Positions 1 to 11,641 of a stretch of 64,000 nt of DNA are shown here, piece by piece. Source of the DNA: Hyaloperonospora brassicae (lineage: Eukaryota > Oomycota > Peronosporomycetes > Peronosporales > Peronosporaceae); contig CANTFL010000137.1 in the NCBI GenBank assembly GCA_947650285.1, forward strand, positions 186,001 through 250,000. The letters run 5' to 3'. The position numbers and the translations under genes are program-made. Positions within the stretch are counted from its first letter, which is position 1. The number at the start of each line of letters is the position of its first letter. The notes beneath the pieces were generated by a model. It was not told where the DNA came from and did not search any database. It worked only from the letters and a program-made list of their open reading frames with translations.

Positions 1-1010
1 GGCGCTTGTAGACGGATTGCAAGTTTGCAATCGCGTCACGCATCTCCTCCAAGATGTGTGCCTATCCCCAGGGCAAATCGAGGGAATACACGTCCCTATG
101 TGCACGCTGCGAGTTGTCAGCACAACTCGCACAAGGGTCTCCCCATGTGAGGCAAGGAATGCCTGTCTCACTCGACAAACAATGCAACCGGTACCTGGCA
201 CCGGTTGGCGTTCGCTTTTCGAACCTGAGGCGTGCGCCTCAAGTTTCTTGAACCACCCTTCTCGTCCAAAATTCTTTACGTTTTGGACGAACGCGTTCCA
301 CGCAGCCAAAGCGAGGCCTTGTCACGCTTTTGGTTGCTGTTGTACCATCGATGTCTAAGGAAGACATCGAGATAAAATTCTTCCTCAGCGCGAAAGTTGC
401 TCGCGCTGGGACTCAAGCCGTGAAGCTCAGTCGCATCGAATAAAGGAATTCGATGGTGTTGGCTTGTCTCGTGAGACAAGCTATTGATGATCTGGTCGGG
501 CAAGCGCCACGGCTTAAGCTCAACAAGCTTCAATGTGGCTCCTGTTTCGGTACCACGGCTTTCAGAATGACGACGGCTCTCACCATCGTCATCACGCTCT
601 TGCGGGGAAGCACGAGTTGATACTGGTGAGGCATTGTATTCCTCACCATAGAATTCATCATCACTGCCGAACAGACTGTGTTGCATTTCACGAGTCCGCT
701 TGTTTGACCGTGCTATTGACGAACGATGAGACACCGCCGGTGATCGAGATGCCTATGGAACGTTGCGCGAGTCAGGCACGTCTGACTCGCCATAATTGAT
801 GACCTCATTGTCAAGGTCATCATGTGCACATGGTGCGATACCCCGTGGGTCTGCAGCACCTTCTGCTGCAGACGGAGAACCATCAGCAGACGACGAAGCG
901 TCTGCCGCAGAGGCTGGAACAGCAGCAGGCTGTGTGGTCTTCGAATCACCTCGCATAGACATGGTAACTATGCGAGGCAAGGTCAGGAGTGAATGGGTCT
1001 GACCAAACAA
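1..1010 (-). pseudogene. Broken gag-like reading frame of an LTR retroelement
   Basis: Read on the minus strand from about 1010 downward, one frame is coding-like: Ala/Ser-rich at first, then acidic and Arg-rich, then a segment around 300-520 with several Trp, Tyr and Phe residues. It contains one in-frame TAG at 753-755. Near 300-320 the reading shifts into another frame that stays open for about 100 codons to the window edge. Close to the edge (about 1-61) a third frame reads as a regular Glu/Leu/Ile-rich helix. So at least one stop and two frameshifts are present. The position directly inside an LTR (1095-1533), read away from it, is what suggests gag. No CCHC knuckle, protease or reverse transcriptase is visible, so the gag assignment is inference. 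The element continues off the left edge. Confidence 0.45.
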
Positions 1011-1094
1011 GTGCTCCCTGCCCCGCTAGTGTCCAACGGGTGGCCATTAAGTTTTCGATAGTCACACGGTGACAATTAGATAAAGGAGTAGTAA

Positions 1095-1533
1095 TGTGAC
1101 GGGGTAGCCCGTTACACGAAATTGTCATTAAAGCAATTTGACAATGAAGAATATTACGTCAAATATTCTTTTAACAATATCACAGACAGGTGATATTGTT
1201 GAGATGACCGAAGGGTCTACTTATTAATTGATATCGTGATGATATCAACCCATAAATCGCTGTTAGACGCGCGCAATGGGTGGTGAGTAGACGTCATCAT
1301 ACATATAGTTATATTAGTGTAATTAAGTCAGGAAAACAGAGATTCAAGAAGTTATAGGACTTAATTTTATAAATACAGTTTTACTTTTATTAGAGACTAG
1401 TCTTACTACTTAGTCTCCTTTCCTTACTCTGTGTTTCCTTTAAACACATAGCAGGGCACTGTCGACCACTGTCGTCAGTGAAAGCATACTCCGTACTGGT
1501 CAACAAGTACGTATTCAACAGTGCCCTATTACA
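1095..1533 (-). repeat. LTR, copy A (439 bp)
   Basis: The segment begins TGTGACGGGGT and ends CCCTATTACA on the plus strand, so it has TG...CA ends. It aligns with the interrupted copy at 4213-5495 through shared blocks: the CCCGTTACA end, AATATT..AATATTCT, TAGACGCGCGCAATG followed by GGTGAGTAGAC, AACAGAGAT, GGACTTAAT and TAG.AGGGCACTG. The last 11 bp match the start of many LTRs when read on the minus strand. Since the gag-like frame runs leftward from it, this would be the 5' LTR of a minus-strand element. The flanking 5 bp is AAACC (1534-1538); the partner duplication would lie outside the window. Terminal palindromic sequence (TGTRAC / GTTACA) is a feature of the family. Confidence 0.7.
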
Positions 1534-4212
1534 AAACCAGCGGGGCCGGGAACTACGCCACTCACAATGAGCGCAAAAAGGCAACACGACAGAAGGACAC
1601 TCTTCAGCATGTTTGCGAATGGAGACTGACAATGGAGCGCAAAACTGACAGTGAGCTGATTCCACGGATGATCTGCGACGCAAGAAAATTCTTCTTGGGT
1701 GTTGCAGCCAAAATTTCTGCTCATCATTCCGCGGTATTCATTAGGACCAGACAGCATCGTGGTACCAGGCTACGGTCAGAATTAGTCCATGCTTCATTTA
1801 GATACACACATTCCAGCTCGTGTATCGGATTACCAAGCGCACTGAAGAAACGACGCCCCAAAGGAACGACACACCACGATATATTCAGGCTGATCAATTC
1901 CATTTGGAACGATGACGCGTGTAAAGCAGACGAAGGCTGCTTGCACACCCCAGCAGACGGCGTCTAGACCATTTGGCCAGTATCGAACAAACCTGGTCGC
2001 AGCCGCATTTCTGCATCAAAGAATGGGAAGGTGTGAAAACACTGCGAGAAGGGTCGTCCGATAAGCAATCAATCTCTAGCCATTTACGCGAACTTTGACA
2101 TCCATCTGGTCCGATCGTCTGGGCTGATTGACCTTATAATTTGTGTTAAGCCGAATTTAGCCCAAATTAAGAAAATTGGCTGGGCCTTTAAATGGTACTT
2201 CGATTTGTCTGACTCTAATTACTTTATAATAGCTCAGAGACTGTGCCACACGGTATATCGAAAATAATGTGCTAAGCCGAAATAGGATAAGTACAGCTTG
2301 ATCCTAATGAGCTTTTATATGGGTAATATTACATGATTGAAGGAAGTGGAATTAATGCTGCACATTAACGTACTTTCTAATTTATGAACCCATCTGTATA
2401 AATCAAGCCGGAGGAAGAGACGCAGAATGGTCTGTCGAGGACCTTCTTTATTTCTAATCCAGAACAGTTGCCTTCGGTACGTACTTGCCGCAACTCATCT
2501 GTTGAATGTGGCATTAGAACGACTTCTGAGTATCCATTAATTTTCATCGTAAAACGCAAAATTAACGACTCATGTAAAGACTGCTTCACACGTCCTGCGT
2601 GCATGATTACCACAAACCTGTCGAAAACAAGACCGACGTTTAGGCTTTGTTTGACGTTCGATTTTGTATGTCGACAGAGTCTTAGCTAAAGCAGCTAACT
2701 AAAGAAGCCGCAGCTAGCGATTTACGTCTGATTCCTTCTCAATATGGCTGGTAGAGGGTCGGGTCCGTCGCATGCCCCCAACGCAAATATTGCAAACTGA
2801 AAAAAGAATAGGATAGGTCCTCAAGGCAATATTGTTTCCAAGGATTGGTCCGACATTGAAAATTTCTAAATTAATTCAAATCGGCTATTGTAGCGGCCAC
2901 CAACCCCTATACAAGATGTGTAAAGCTTGTTGAAAATTATGTAAGGGAATAGTTTTAGTGTGCAGCCATCTCTGTGTAAACGACACCCAAGTTTGTGAAA
3001 CCACGTAGAACTAGAACACTGTAGCATGTGTCCTACCCAATGCTCACCCGTCTTGTCGAGAACAGGAAATACGTCACTTTGTATGCAGAATTTCTTCGTC
3101 GTCTGTCTGTGAATGTCGGTGCCCTATGCTTACACCGTCCGTGGCGTCTTTCATAAACCTTTACATGCTCGCTCGCTCGGACGAGATCGGTTCATCAGAG
3201 TATCATCGTTTACCGCAGCGAGTTTGATTTGAGAAGAGGTACTTTTCGTACTTACAATGGTGTCAAGTGTCCATGGCTTTGGTGCGTTTGCATCTTTGAC
3301 TGGCGTCCTTACAATTCTATATTTCTATCAGATAGAGTGCTTTCATTGATTATTCTCATGAGTGCCCCATCTATGTTAAGCTCCTATATTAGTCCATGTT
3401 TAGGAAACATCATTCTCTTTTGTGCCAAACCACGGTCTGGTTGTTTAGACAATAATAAGAAAATCTTAAGAGCTTAATCGAAATATTTCACTTCGAACAG
3501 ATAGTTTTTCCATTCTCCATGACGTTACACTTATCTCGCTTCCTTGCGTGAATATAACCTGGTTTGAATCTCGTCACCTATGCTTACAGGTGTCGATCGC
3601 ATCGGTGCGGTCGTTTTTTGCTGTCTTGAATATGGCATCATATTGATGCCCCTAAAATGGTGCTACGAGGGAGGGGCCATAGCTAGTTTTTCATTTTCTC
3701 CAGTCGAACGTCCTTCTGTGCACTTTTTGATATTTAAATGCAGCTCACGACCATTGCGTGACGCCCTTGACTGCTCACAAATACGATTTATTCTACCCAT
3801 TGTACAAAGCACCCGTTGAAGGAGACCCGTACACCTTATCCTTCCTTATCTAGCAAATACTCCGTCACCTCTTCAACCATGCGAGACGCGCGCAATGCTC
3901 GAAAGTGTATTAACTATCGCTTAAGCATCGATGTTGATTTTATCGACGCGACCATGCGCCGTAACGATGTTATAGGTTAAATGCGTAATAGTGCGCTCAC
4001 GACATGTTTCATCGTGACTTAAGTTCTCGATTTCCTTTTACAGATTTTAAAGCTTACGCATCAGTATTCGCATCGTAGATTAATAACTGCGTTCATATCT
4101 TATGTATACTCTAAATTCCGTGGCGATGGGATTTTATAGTTTGCGAGAGCTAGATTAAATTTGAAGTCCGTCGTAGCATAGATAAGGTACTCATAGGGCA
4201 ACAGAGGTCGGT
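1534..4212. other. Gene-free DNA with an unassigned open stretch and a possible LTR trace
   Basis: Just right of LTR A, 1534-1967 is GC-richer than the rest and stays open on the plus strand for about 148 codons (the first codon is GTG, inside the LTR end). The same DNA is also largely open on the minus strand, so composition may explain it, and I recognise no domain. From 2000 to 4212 the DNA is AT-rich with only short frames. At 3884-3900 the 14-mer AGACGCGCGCAATG recurs exactly as in LTRs A and B, with partly similar flanks, and may be a third, heavily decayed LTR fragment. Nothing else could be supported. Confidence 0.35.
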
Positions 4213-4269
4213 TGTAACGAAGTACCCCGTTACATGAAAAAACCATCGTTAAAAATAGTACTAAATAAT

Positions 4270-5105
4270 AGCGAAAATCAAAAGATGTTTTCATTTAATC
4301 ACGAAAACAAAAAAATTCCCCAGATAATCACGGAAATTGTAAAAGTCCCACGTCCTAGTGGAATCATGTTAATGTGGTACACATAAAACCACGCGACTTT
4401 AATCAATTTCGTCTTTCCATTATATGGCCGTACCCAACCCCCGACCTATTTGGTAAGCCGCGAAGAGGGTTCTGCCGGAACGTGCTGCACTTGCAGCTAC
4501 CAGTTGTGGGCGTGCTACGTTCGCAGCCACCCGTTGCAGACGCAGGTGCGAGATAAGTAAGAAACGCGTCTTTGTATCATCGGTCTCGGACGTAAACACA
4601 TTCTGTCGGTTCTAATTTTGTTCATGTAAATGTTTTTTTCTTTTGATATTGTTGCTACAGTTGGTATTGTTGCTGCTGTTGCTGCTACCGTTGATGCTGC
4701 TACTGCTACTGTCGCTGCTGATGCTGCTGTTGTTGTAGGTGGTGCGGTTTCTGTTGCTCTGGATATGATGCTATGCTATCGCTTCTGATGTTGACACTGC
4801 TGGTGTTGTTGTAGGTGCTGCTGTTGCCATTAATGTTCTTTTACTTGTAATATTGCATTCCCTCTTGCTTATCAGTTTTAATGTGTTAAAACACAAAATC
4901 ATATCAATCGACCCCAATGAATCTTCAAGACCCCAATGCTTTCATTGTCTGCAATCTTCGTCTCATGCAGGCCTATTTCAGGGAGGAAACGTGCGATGAT
5001 GCCTAAGGCGTATTCGTCAAACTAGGTAGAGGAGCATTTTTATATTTTCGTGGTTACCGAAGGCATTTTTTCCTTTTCGTGATAAATGGGGCATTGGTTT
5101 TTCCC
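4270..5105 (+). mobile_element. Nonautonomous Mutator-like (MULE) element, 836 bp, inside LTR B
   Basis: The insertion is bounded by 9-bp direct repeats CTAAATAAT (4261-4269) and CTAGATAAT (5106-5114), 8 of 9 identical. A 9-bp target duplication is the hallmark of Mutator-like elements. The ends are degenerate inverted repeats of about 75 bp: both contain ATTTA.TCACGAAAA, a run of A, then a second .CACG.AAAT.TAAAA block. The right end reads GGGAAAAACC on the minus strand; the left end has mutated to AGCGAAAATC. No transposase is present; the inside holds a GC-richer block (4440-4560) and a CTG/TTG-rich tract. A second copy of the same family lies inverted at about 10739-11641. The class is inferred from duplication length and inverted ends. 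Confidence 0.6.
4656..4840. repeat. Degenerate CTG/TTG trinucleotide tract
   Basis: About 185 bp made mostly of GCTGCT, GTTGCT, GTTGTT and GATGCT triplets lie inside the 836-bp element. The inverted copy of the family carries the reverse complement (AACAACA, CAGCAGCAG) at about 11100-11290, so the tract is part of the family and was present before the copies diverged. It does not sit in a convincing long reading frame. Confidence 0.75.
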
Positions 5106-5495
5106 CTAGATAATATTATGTTGAATATTCTCTTAACTATATCACATATTATTGCGACCTTTTGAGCTTGAACCAAGGTCTACGCATTGGTTAATATTGT
5201 GATTATATCACCGACCAATTGCTACTAGACGCGCGCAATGCTAGGTGAGTAGACTTCATTATAGTTTAATCAAAATAAATCATAGAAATAAGGCAGGTCG
5301 AAACAGAGATCAAGAGATTTGGACTTAATCCAACATAATAAATGTCGTACTTTTTCTACAAGTAGAGTCTTGCTTAGTTAATTACCCTTCCTCTGTATAG
5401 TGTCTAACCCTAGTAGGGCACTGACCTTCACTGTTTTAGTGGAAGTTAACTCCGAACAGGTAATCCCAAGACGAATCGATCAGTGACCTGTTACG

Positions 5496-8400
5496 TTGGT
5501 CGCATAAAGATATTTCAACAAGTCGTACTTTCCCTCGGCACAGAATAATCAGGAAGATGCCTAACAATTTTTGGTAATGCTATTAGCATTTGAATCGACG
5601 TGACTTAGATACGTACGACATTTGTGCATTGGTTCATTGATGTAATGTCATTTTAGTCGACATTATTTAGTACTCCATCATCTCTGAGGGTAGCGATGAA
5701 GGACGCGGTGGATGATGACAAAAGTGATATGAAGTGATCTTCGTTCATTGGCTGATACAATCTTTTACGCCAGAAAGCAACATCACTGATGGGTGGTAGA
5801 TGTGAGAAAAAGTGGTGAGAAAGTTCTTAACTTGTAGATTTAGAGTTTGGCTATCCTTATAGCAGATATGTTATCTGTATTCTCGGCATGAATTCGGCTT
5901 TGTTTTATGCACATATTATATATTACGGTAGTGTTTTCTAATAATTCAATAGCAATGTTTAGTCCGACATATATCCTATGCCGATATGTACCATACACGT
6001 ACCATAAATCGAAACATACTACAGACTAGATCAGCAGATGTAGCACGTCGCATTCTTTTCTACTGATATTGGAATACTCGACCTAAAATCAATTTACGTA
6101 CTTTAATTTTAAAAAATAGTTATTATTGAAAAGGTGCAGGAACCCACGCATCGTTAGGTCATATGTGATGAAGATAAAGACAGAATACAGCTTTCGTAGA
6201 TAAAAGATCGCTACTCCTATAATATTCGGCAAGCTACAATTTGTGACAATAGTCTAACATATTTTATTATCTTTGAGTTTTTTCAATTCCACTTGAAGTT
6301 TAAGCTGAGCATGAAAGAGCCCCGCAACGTCTTTAATATGTCCATGTAGCATTCGGGCATCCGTTACATAACTGCGCTAAACCCTCGCGGTTTACAATCT
6401 TGCGTTAGTGTCGTCGGAGTCTTGTGCATGTAGCTGGTGAGAACACGTATACCCTTAAAGTTGATACGAACAATTTGTCATTTGAAGAGTCACGAGCCCG
6501 TCTTTCTGATATATACTTATTTGATATAAATAGTTGCGCAGAATGAAGTAAATTAGGTGACGAACTCGGCGTATATCAACTAGGCAAAACAAATTCCGCG
6601 AAACGAGGCATTCAGTTTGTACCGACACAATAAAAGCTACCCAATTTGAAATGGTGCAACAAAACGCCTTGAAATTCGCGTACACTGTACGTACAGTAGA
6701 AAAGATAGATTGATGTACCGGGAACGATCTCAACGAATCCTTAATAATAAAAGTATTATATATCAAAATGGTATACTAAAAAAAGAAATTTAAATTTAAA
6801 GCCCTAATTAATTTCGAAAATTATAAAGTATCCCACATCTTATTATACTCACGTTAATGTGATACACATGAAACCCTACGTACTTGATACTGGATATAAT
6901 TTATTATATGTGCGTTTGGCCCCACCAGCAATGGTTAGCGGTGACGAATGGCACCTACCTTGCAGCTTCTTCAGAGAATGGGGCTACTCGAGTGTAGGCG
7001 ACATGATTCATGCCGTCATCAAATTCAGCAGTAGATGCAACCGTCTGTTCCGCACTGTAAATAGTGATTGAAGACGTGACAATGCCTGGTGCACACTAGA
7101 TTACTGTTCATTTGTTGTACTATTTACGTTCTCGCACATCTTCGGTCTACCAACGCAAATTTTACTACACTTTAGCAAGGATTCCGAACCTACAAAAAGA
7201 TTCTGAATGGTGCGCTACGGGTAAAGAATTTAATTCAATTCCTACACCGGAGAAATGGCCATGACTTTCGGCCGGAAGTTAAATCCTTTCAAGACTCAAG
7301 AGAATAACGAAACGAAGGAATTTTTGCAAGTTACATGAACCGCATCAACGCACTCTACAGATTGAAGGTAAATTATATTTGAAAGTGATACTGAGCAATA
7401 CGACCTTTTTCCATCATTAGTCGTAGAATTAAAGAAATGAACTCACAGGGTTAGGCTTGATACCTTAAAATGAATTCTAGCAACTTAGTATTATTCTTGA
7501 GACGGTATTGAAGCAGTTGGGAAAAATCCCAGGCGAATATTTATAGGAGGATGGTACTTTCTTGACGACTTCTTTCGGTGGAATTTTGCTGGTTGCGTGT
7601 TTCGAAATGATATACAGAAATATAAATTATTCACGATGGAATTTGGCGATGGAGTATGAAGTACTTATCGCTAATTTCGAGAACTCATTCGATCTCACGT
7701 CAATCCGTATCCGTCGTTTGTGATATCCGATAGGGACAAGGGACTTATGAAATCCATTCCGACTTCGGTACCAGACATTCCACGCCTTTTTTGCTTTGTG
7801 CACATAATAAAATAATCTTAGAAGATGTATACTTTCAAAATGCAAAAATATCGCCGTGGAATTTAACTTTCTCTCGAACAAAGCTTGAATAAGACGTAAC
7901 GGCAGCTAAATTCGCTATTCTAGGTACAACAGCGCCCTTGGGCTTCAGGATGTGGGGTGTGGAAAATGATGGACAGCAAAATTGCCATGCTCAAAGTTTA
8001 AGACATTGAAATCTCATATCGGGAATCAGTAAATAGCGCGTTGATGAAACTTCTCTATATTCTCATTATAGGATGTTTATTGGAGATTGTGCGCTAATTA
8101 GCTAGCACGTGAGCTGAAAATGCACAGATAGCAAAATATGTGGGAGTGTTGACTCTATTCGAATCTCGCGAATTGGACAATTTAATATTAATACATAATG
8201 TTAGCGACTGTGAATTATGCTCGTTTTCATGCTCTATCGTCGCGATTCGAACAGATATGGAGACTTTTAGAGCGAAGTATATGGTTCAAATTCGATAAAG
8301 TTATACGATACTCGGGCGGTGACTTTTGTAGCTGTTAGCTAACCTTTCGTACAGGCACTATTTCAACTCAAGCACTCTATTAAACGTGATATCAATGACC

Positions 8401-8630
8401 GAACATATTTATGACTCACGAATATCATCGACATTTACAAGTTCCTATGCTAAGACACCCAATATTAACATACGGCCGATCGAGCATTAATTTTTCGAAC
8501 AAGAGGTGAATACAATCTTCGATCTTTATCACGAATGTGAAGAACCGCAGAGGAAGATGATGGAAAGTGTGGATCGCGCCTACCGCATTAAATGCGAGAC
8601 CGATTTGATGAGTGGAGTGCAATTAGTAAT
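5496..8630. other. AT-rich gene-free DNA, with one weak repeat trace
   Basis: I see only short open frames with no family resemblance. At about 6800-6870 the sequence TTAATGTGATACACATGAAA resembles TTAATGTGGTACACATAAAA of the 836-bp element (4368-4387), preceded in both by AAATT.TAAA and a TCCCAC block. This may be a third copy of that element with only its first hundred bases still recognisable. Elsewhere in this stretch nothing could be supported. Confidence 0.35.
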
Positions 8631-8639
8631 AGACATGTT

Positions 8640-9850
8640 GGCACGATTGATGGGATCACACGACTGAATGGCAGAAAACGACTGTAAAAATGATGCGGAT
8701 TAATCGATCGAACGGTCATGGATGAGTATGGTCAAGGATCGATGACTGACCGATCACGATATGCGATCAAGGAAGTGAATCAACAAGTTACAAGAACTGG
8801 ATCGCTCAAGGGGTGAAAGCTAACTGGAGTTCTGAATCACTCACGACAATGGAAAAATGTGAAAATGGAAGCAAGCTAAGGGAGAGGATCATCAAGACCA
8901 TCAAACATGTGAGGTCTAAAAATAACGACGATCCGACGGTGAATGACCGAACAGAGACTCGAAGGATTGATCACGATCCACCCTGGGTGTGTAATGCTTA
9001 ATTGTGTGGACACATAATTGGTGTGGATCACATCATCGATCGACTACCCAAGCGATCCACGCCCGAGCGATCCACTACCCAAGCGATCCACTACTCGAGC
9101 GTCCCACTGCCTGAGCGATCGGCTATGGTGCGATCCACTGCCTAGCCACCCGATCAGGAGCGATCCACTGTGGAGGGATCCACCAGCCAGCGATCACCAT
9201 GGAGCGATCCACTACCTTGCGATCCACTAAGGAGTGATCCACCACCCAAGTATCTGCTGTGGACCACATGATGCACGAGGTGAATTACATAGACAGGCGA
9301 TACGCAGCACCAGACCTAGCTAGTAGATGGGTATAGTCGTTAGTTTTGGATTTGGTTTGTTGACATTGTTCAACATTGAATTTGCAGGTAAAGACACGCG
9401 TCGACTTCTCCCGGGCAGGCAATTTGGCTTCCCGTGCAATTGAGGCGGGCTTGTGCCTATAAAAACTTCTCCTTTGGATTTTTGGCCAATCGAAATATCA
9501 GTTCTTACCCCCCCAACTGCGATCGGACGCAGGGAACCTAACGGTTCAGATTCAAGATCGTGAGACGGATCAAGTGGTAAGAAGGCTCGCGGATCAAGAA
9601 TCACCCTTGGCAAAGGCAATTCCTGGAGAGAGGTCAGGTTACAAGTGATCGAGTGAATAATTTCCACGCGATCCTCCCCTAGGTTTGACCAGGTGAAGAA
9701 TATACACCCGATTAAAACTATACCCAAAACGGTCAAGTTCGGCTCCAATTCGAAGTCCTCCAAGAAGAGCGCAACCCGCCTCACCGACGGGTACACAAGG
9801 TGAGCAAGAATACATAGAGCACGGAATCAGGGTACCCCCCCCCGTGATTT
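8640..9850 (+). mobile_element. Coding-derived retroelement relic, copy 1
   Basis: This stretch shares collinear landmarks with 47.8-48.6 kb: TTTGC...ACACGCG (9381 and 48093), GATCGYGAGACGG (9556 and 48276), ACGGTCAAG (9729 and 48426) and ACCGAC.G.TACACAAG (9782 and 48480). Spacings are 175/173/53 bp here and 183/150/54 bp there. In one plus frame the GATCGYGAGACGG block reads DRET..VVRRL in both copies, which argues that the ancestor was protein coding. Reading frames are broken by several stops. A gag-like origin is my inference; no zinc knuckle or polymerase is visible. The left part is rich in GATC words and grades into a minisatellite at 9040-9255. A run of nine C lies at 9835-9843. Confidence 0.5.
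9040..9255. repeat. Degenerate minisatellite, AGCGATCCACTACC unit
   Basis: The core GCGATCCAC recurs with variation roughly every 15 bp, for example AAGCGATCCAC, GAGCGATCCACTACC, AAGCGATCCACTACT, TGCGATCCACTGCC, GAGCGATCCACTG, GAGCGATCCACTACC, TTGCGATCCACTA and GAGTGATCCACCACCC. At least ten variant units are visible, some separated by irregular gaps. Neighbouring DNA on both sides is also GATC-rich but not periodic. Confidence 0.75.
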
Positions 9851-10738
9851 GGTCGTCCGGGCGCAATTGGAGAGTCGGGCTCACAAGAAAATTGGGAATA
9901 TCACACCATCGTAAAAAAGGAGTCCAAAAAATAATATATTCCTTTCGCAAGAAGGAGCAGATGCAATCGAAAAGCGATGAACGAGATATTGTGGAATGTG
10001 ATTTCATTTTTGTCATCACCGCAGAATTCGTCTAAAACATAAGCATTGTCGAATGTCTTTACGCCTTCACTGCATGATGTATATAAAACAGAATCTTATA
10101 ATTTCATACAGGTTTGCTTCTCTTTATACTCAACAATGTTCTTTTGGAGTGCATACTTGTTTATACAATATCTTACTGTGGCGTAAAACTATTCCAAAAT
10201 CCTGGAATGATTGAGCACGTCGACCAATCCGAATATTTTATGACGTTAGCAACCCCTTGAACTCTCCACGTCCAGCTTTTTTTAATTTAAAATTTTTGTG
10301 TAAACATTCCATCGATTTACTTTATCATCACAATAATTCTTTTTATGCACTAATATTTCTCCATCAGCAATTCTACGGCTATATTCCGGTTTTATTTTCT
10401 TTTGAATGTCACCTTAATATTGTACAAAGATTTGATTAACCGGCAAGTTTTATACGGCACCATCTATTCTGTATCCGAGCAAATCAGATTGACATTTATG
10501 TTGTGCTGGATGAGACAAGTTACAAGTGTTATGCGGTAAAGAAATATGAAGTAGTTTTATTAGGTCGTCAATGGTTGTGGGTATGGGAAGCTGCGGAATC
10601 GTAATTTGAATTAGCTATGTAGACTGAGTGCTAAGGGGTATTCTATTTTCAGTTTATATTATACCTCAAGGCGCCGAGGTGTTAGAAACGGTGTTCAAAT
10701 AGACATGACATATGTAATACATTGCCAAACACAACGTT
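9851..10738. other. Gene-free AT-rich DNA
   Basis: Up to about 10030 the sequence may still belong to the retroelement relic to its left (moderate GC, partly open frame on plus). From 10030 onward it is AT-rich with short frames only. No gene, repeat or RNA could be supported. Confidence 0.4.
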
Positions 10739-11641
10739 AGGAAAAATAAACCCATAAGGTGATTGGATAAATAGAAAAATTCTACGACAAATTTTTTACT
10801 CCCCCATTAATCCAAGCAACCAGTTTCTCACTTCTAATCATTCAGTCAAACAGCACTCACTATTGTCTCAAAAGCAAGCCAACAAATCAACTTCACCATC
10901 GAGAGAAAGACCAGTAAATTCCATGAAAAGCACCATCGAAAGTTTACTTCCCGAAATATGTGTGCAGACGGAGAGAGTCCGCTGGCATTAAAATAATTAG
11001 ATGGAATCGGAAAGAATCGATCATTTTGATTCTAGTGGTAGAATTAAGCGTTTATAGTTTGTCAAGCTGACAAGAAGGAAAAGAACGCGCTCCCATAAGT
11101 CGAGCAACAACAATATCAACAGCAGCAGCACCAACAGCAAAAACAACATCCACAAGAGCATCGGAGAATCAACAATAATAACAGCGAATGCAAGAGCAGT
11201 AGCAGCAACATCGACGCTAGAAATTCAAACATCTGAAAATGAAACAGCAACAATCATTGACACAGTAACACTACTTTCAACAAAATAAGCACTGCATGAC
11301 TGTGCTAACGACCGCGACCGATGATACAAATAAGCGTTTGAGTCCTCACATCTTGCGTATGCGCCCAAAACTAGTGGCAGCAAGTGCAGCACTCCCGAGG
11401 CAGAACCCTCTTTGCGGCTTCCCTAACAGAACGGACTTTGATACGGCCGTGAAGTGAGAATCGAAGAATGACCAAGGACGTGGGGGTTCATGTGTTTCAC
11501 TTTTACTTGAGTATACTAGGACGTAAGGGTGTTTTATATTTTTCGTGATCAAAATGAGGCCTATCTTTTGATCTTTAACTGGAATTTTTTCTATATCATG
11601 ATTAATCGGATCTATTTTTTTCTTTTGTATATTAAAAACCA
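10739..11641 (-). mobile_element. Second copy of the 836-bp MULE-like family, inverted
   Basis: On the minus strand this stretch follows the 4270-5105 element in order: an end with ATTAATCATGA and a run of A, then ATCACGAAAAATATAAAA, ACGTCCTAGT, GGCCGTA, AAGCCGCAAAGAGGGTTC, GTGCTGCACTTGC, TTTGTATCATCGGTC, and finally the CTG/TTG tract. The corresponding words in the first copy are ATCACGGAAATTGTAAAA, ACGTCCTAGT, GGCCGTA, AAGCCGCGAAGAGGGTTC, GTGCTGCACTTGC and TTTGTATCATCGGTC. The far end (about 10739-10790) reads GGAAAAATAAACCC, as expected for the opposite inverted repeat. I could not find a convincing target duplication, so both boundaries are approximate. Confidence 0.55.

Larger units (their letters stand above)
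4213..5495 (-). repeat. Solo LTR, copy B, split by an insertion
   Basis: The two parts, 4213-4269 and 5106-5495, together match LTR A over its length, including TAGACGCGCGCAATG at 5227 and TAGTAGGGCACTG at 5411-5423. The outer ends are TGTAACGAAG at 4213 and CCTGTTACG at 5495 (the expected final CA has become CG). Flanking 5-mers are TCGGT (4208-4212) and TTGGT (5496-5500), 4 of 5 identical, the target duplication expected for an LTR element. No internal coding region lies beside it, so this is a solo LTR left by recombination between the two LTRs of a full copy. An 836-bp element sits inside it (4270-5105), so the LTR is the older of the two. Confidence 0.68.

Noticed and set aside
1521..1967. 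148-codon plus-strand gene next to LTR A
   Set aside because: It starts with GTG inside the LTR end, the opposite strand is also open, and no domain is recognisable; kept only as an unassigned stretch.
3886..3899. Complete third LTR
   Set aside because: Only a 14-mer and loosely similar flanks are shared; ends and target duplication are missing, so it is given only as a trace.
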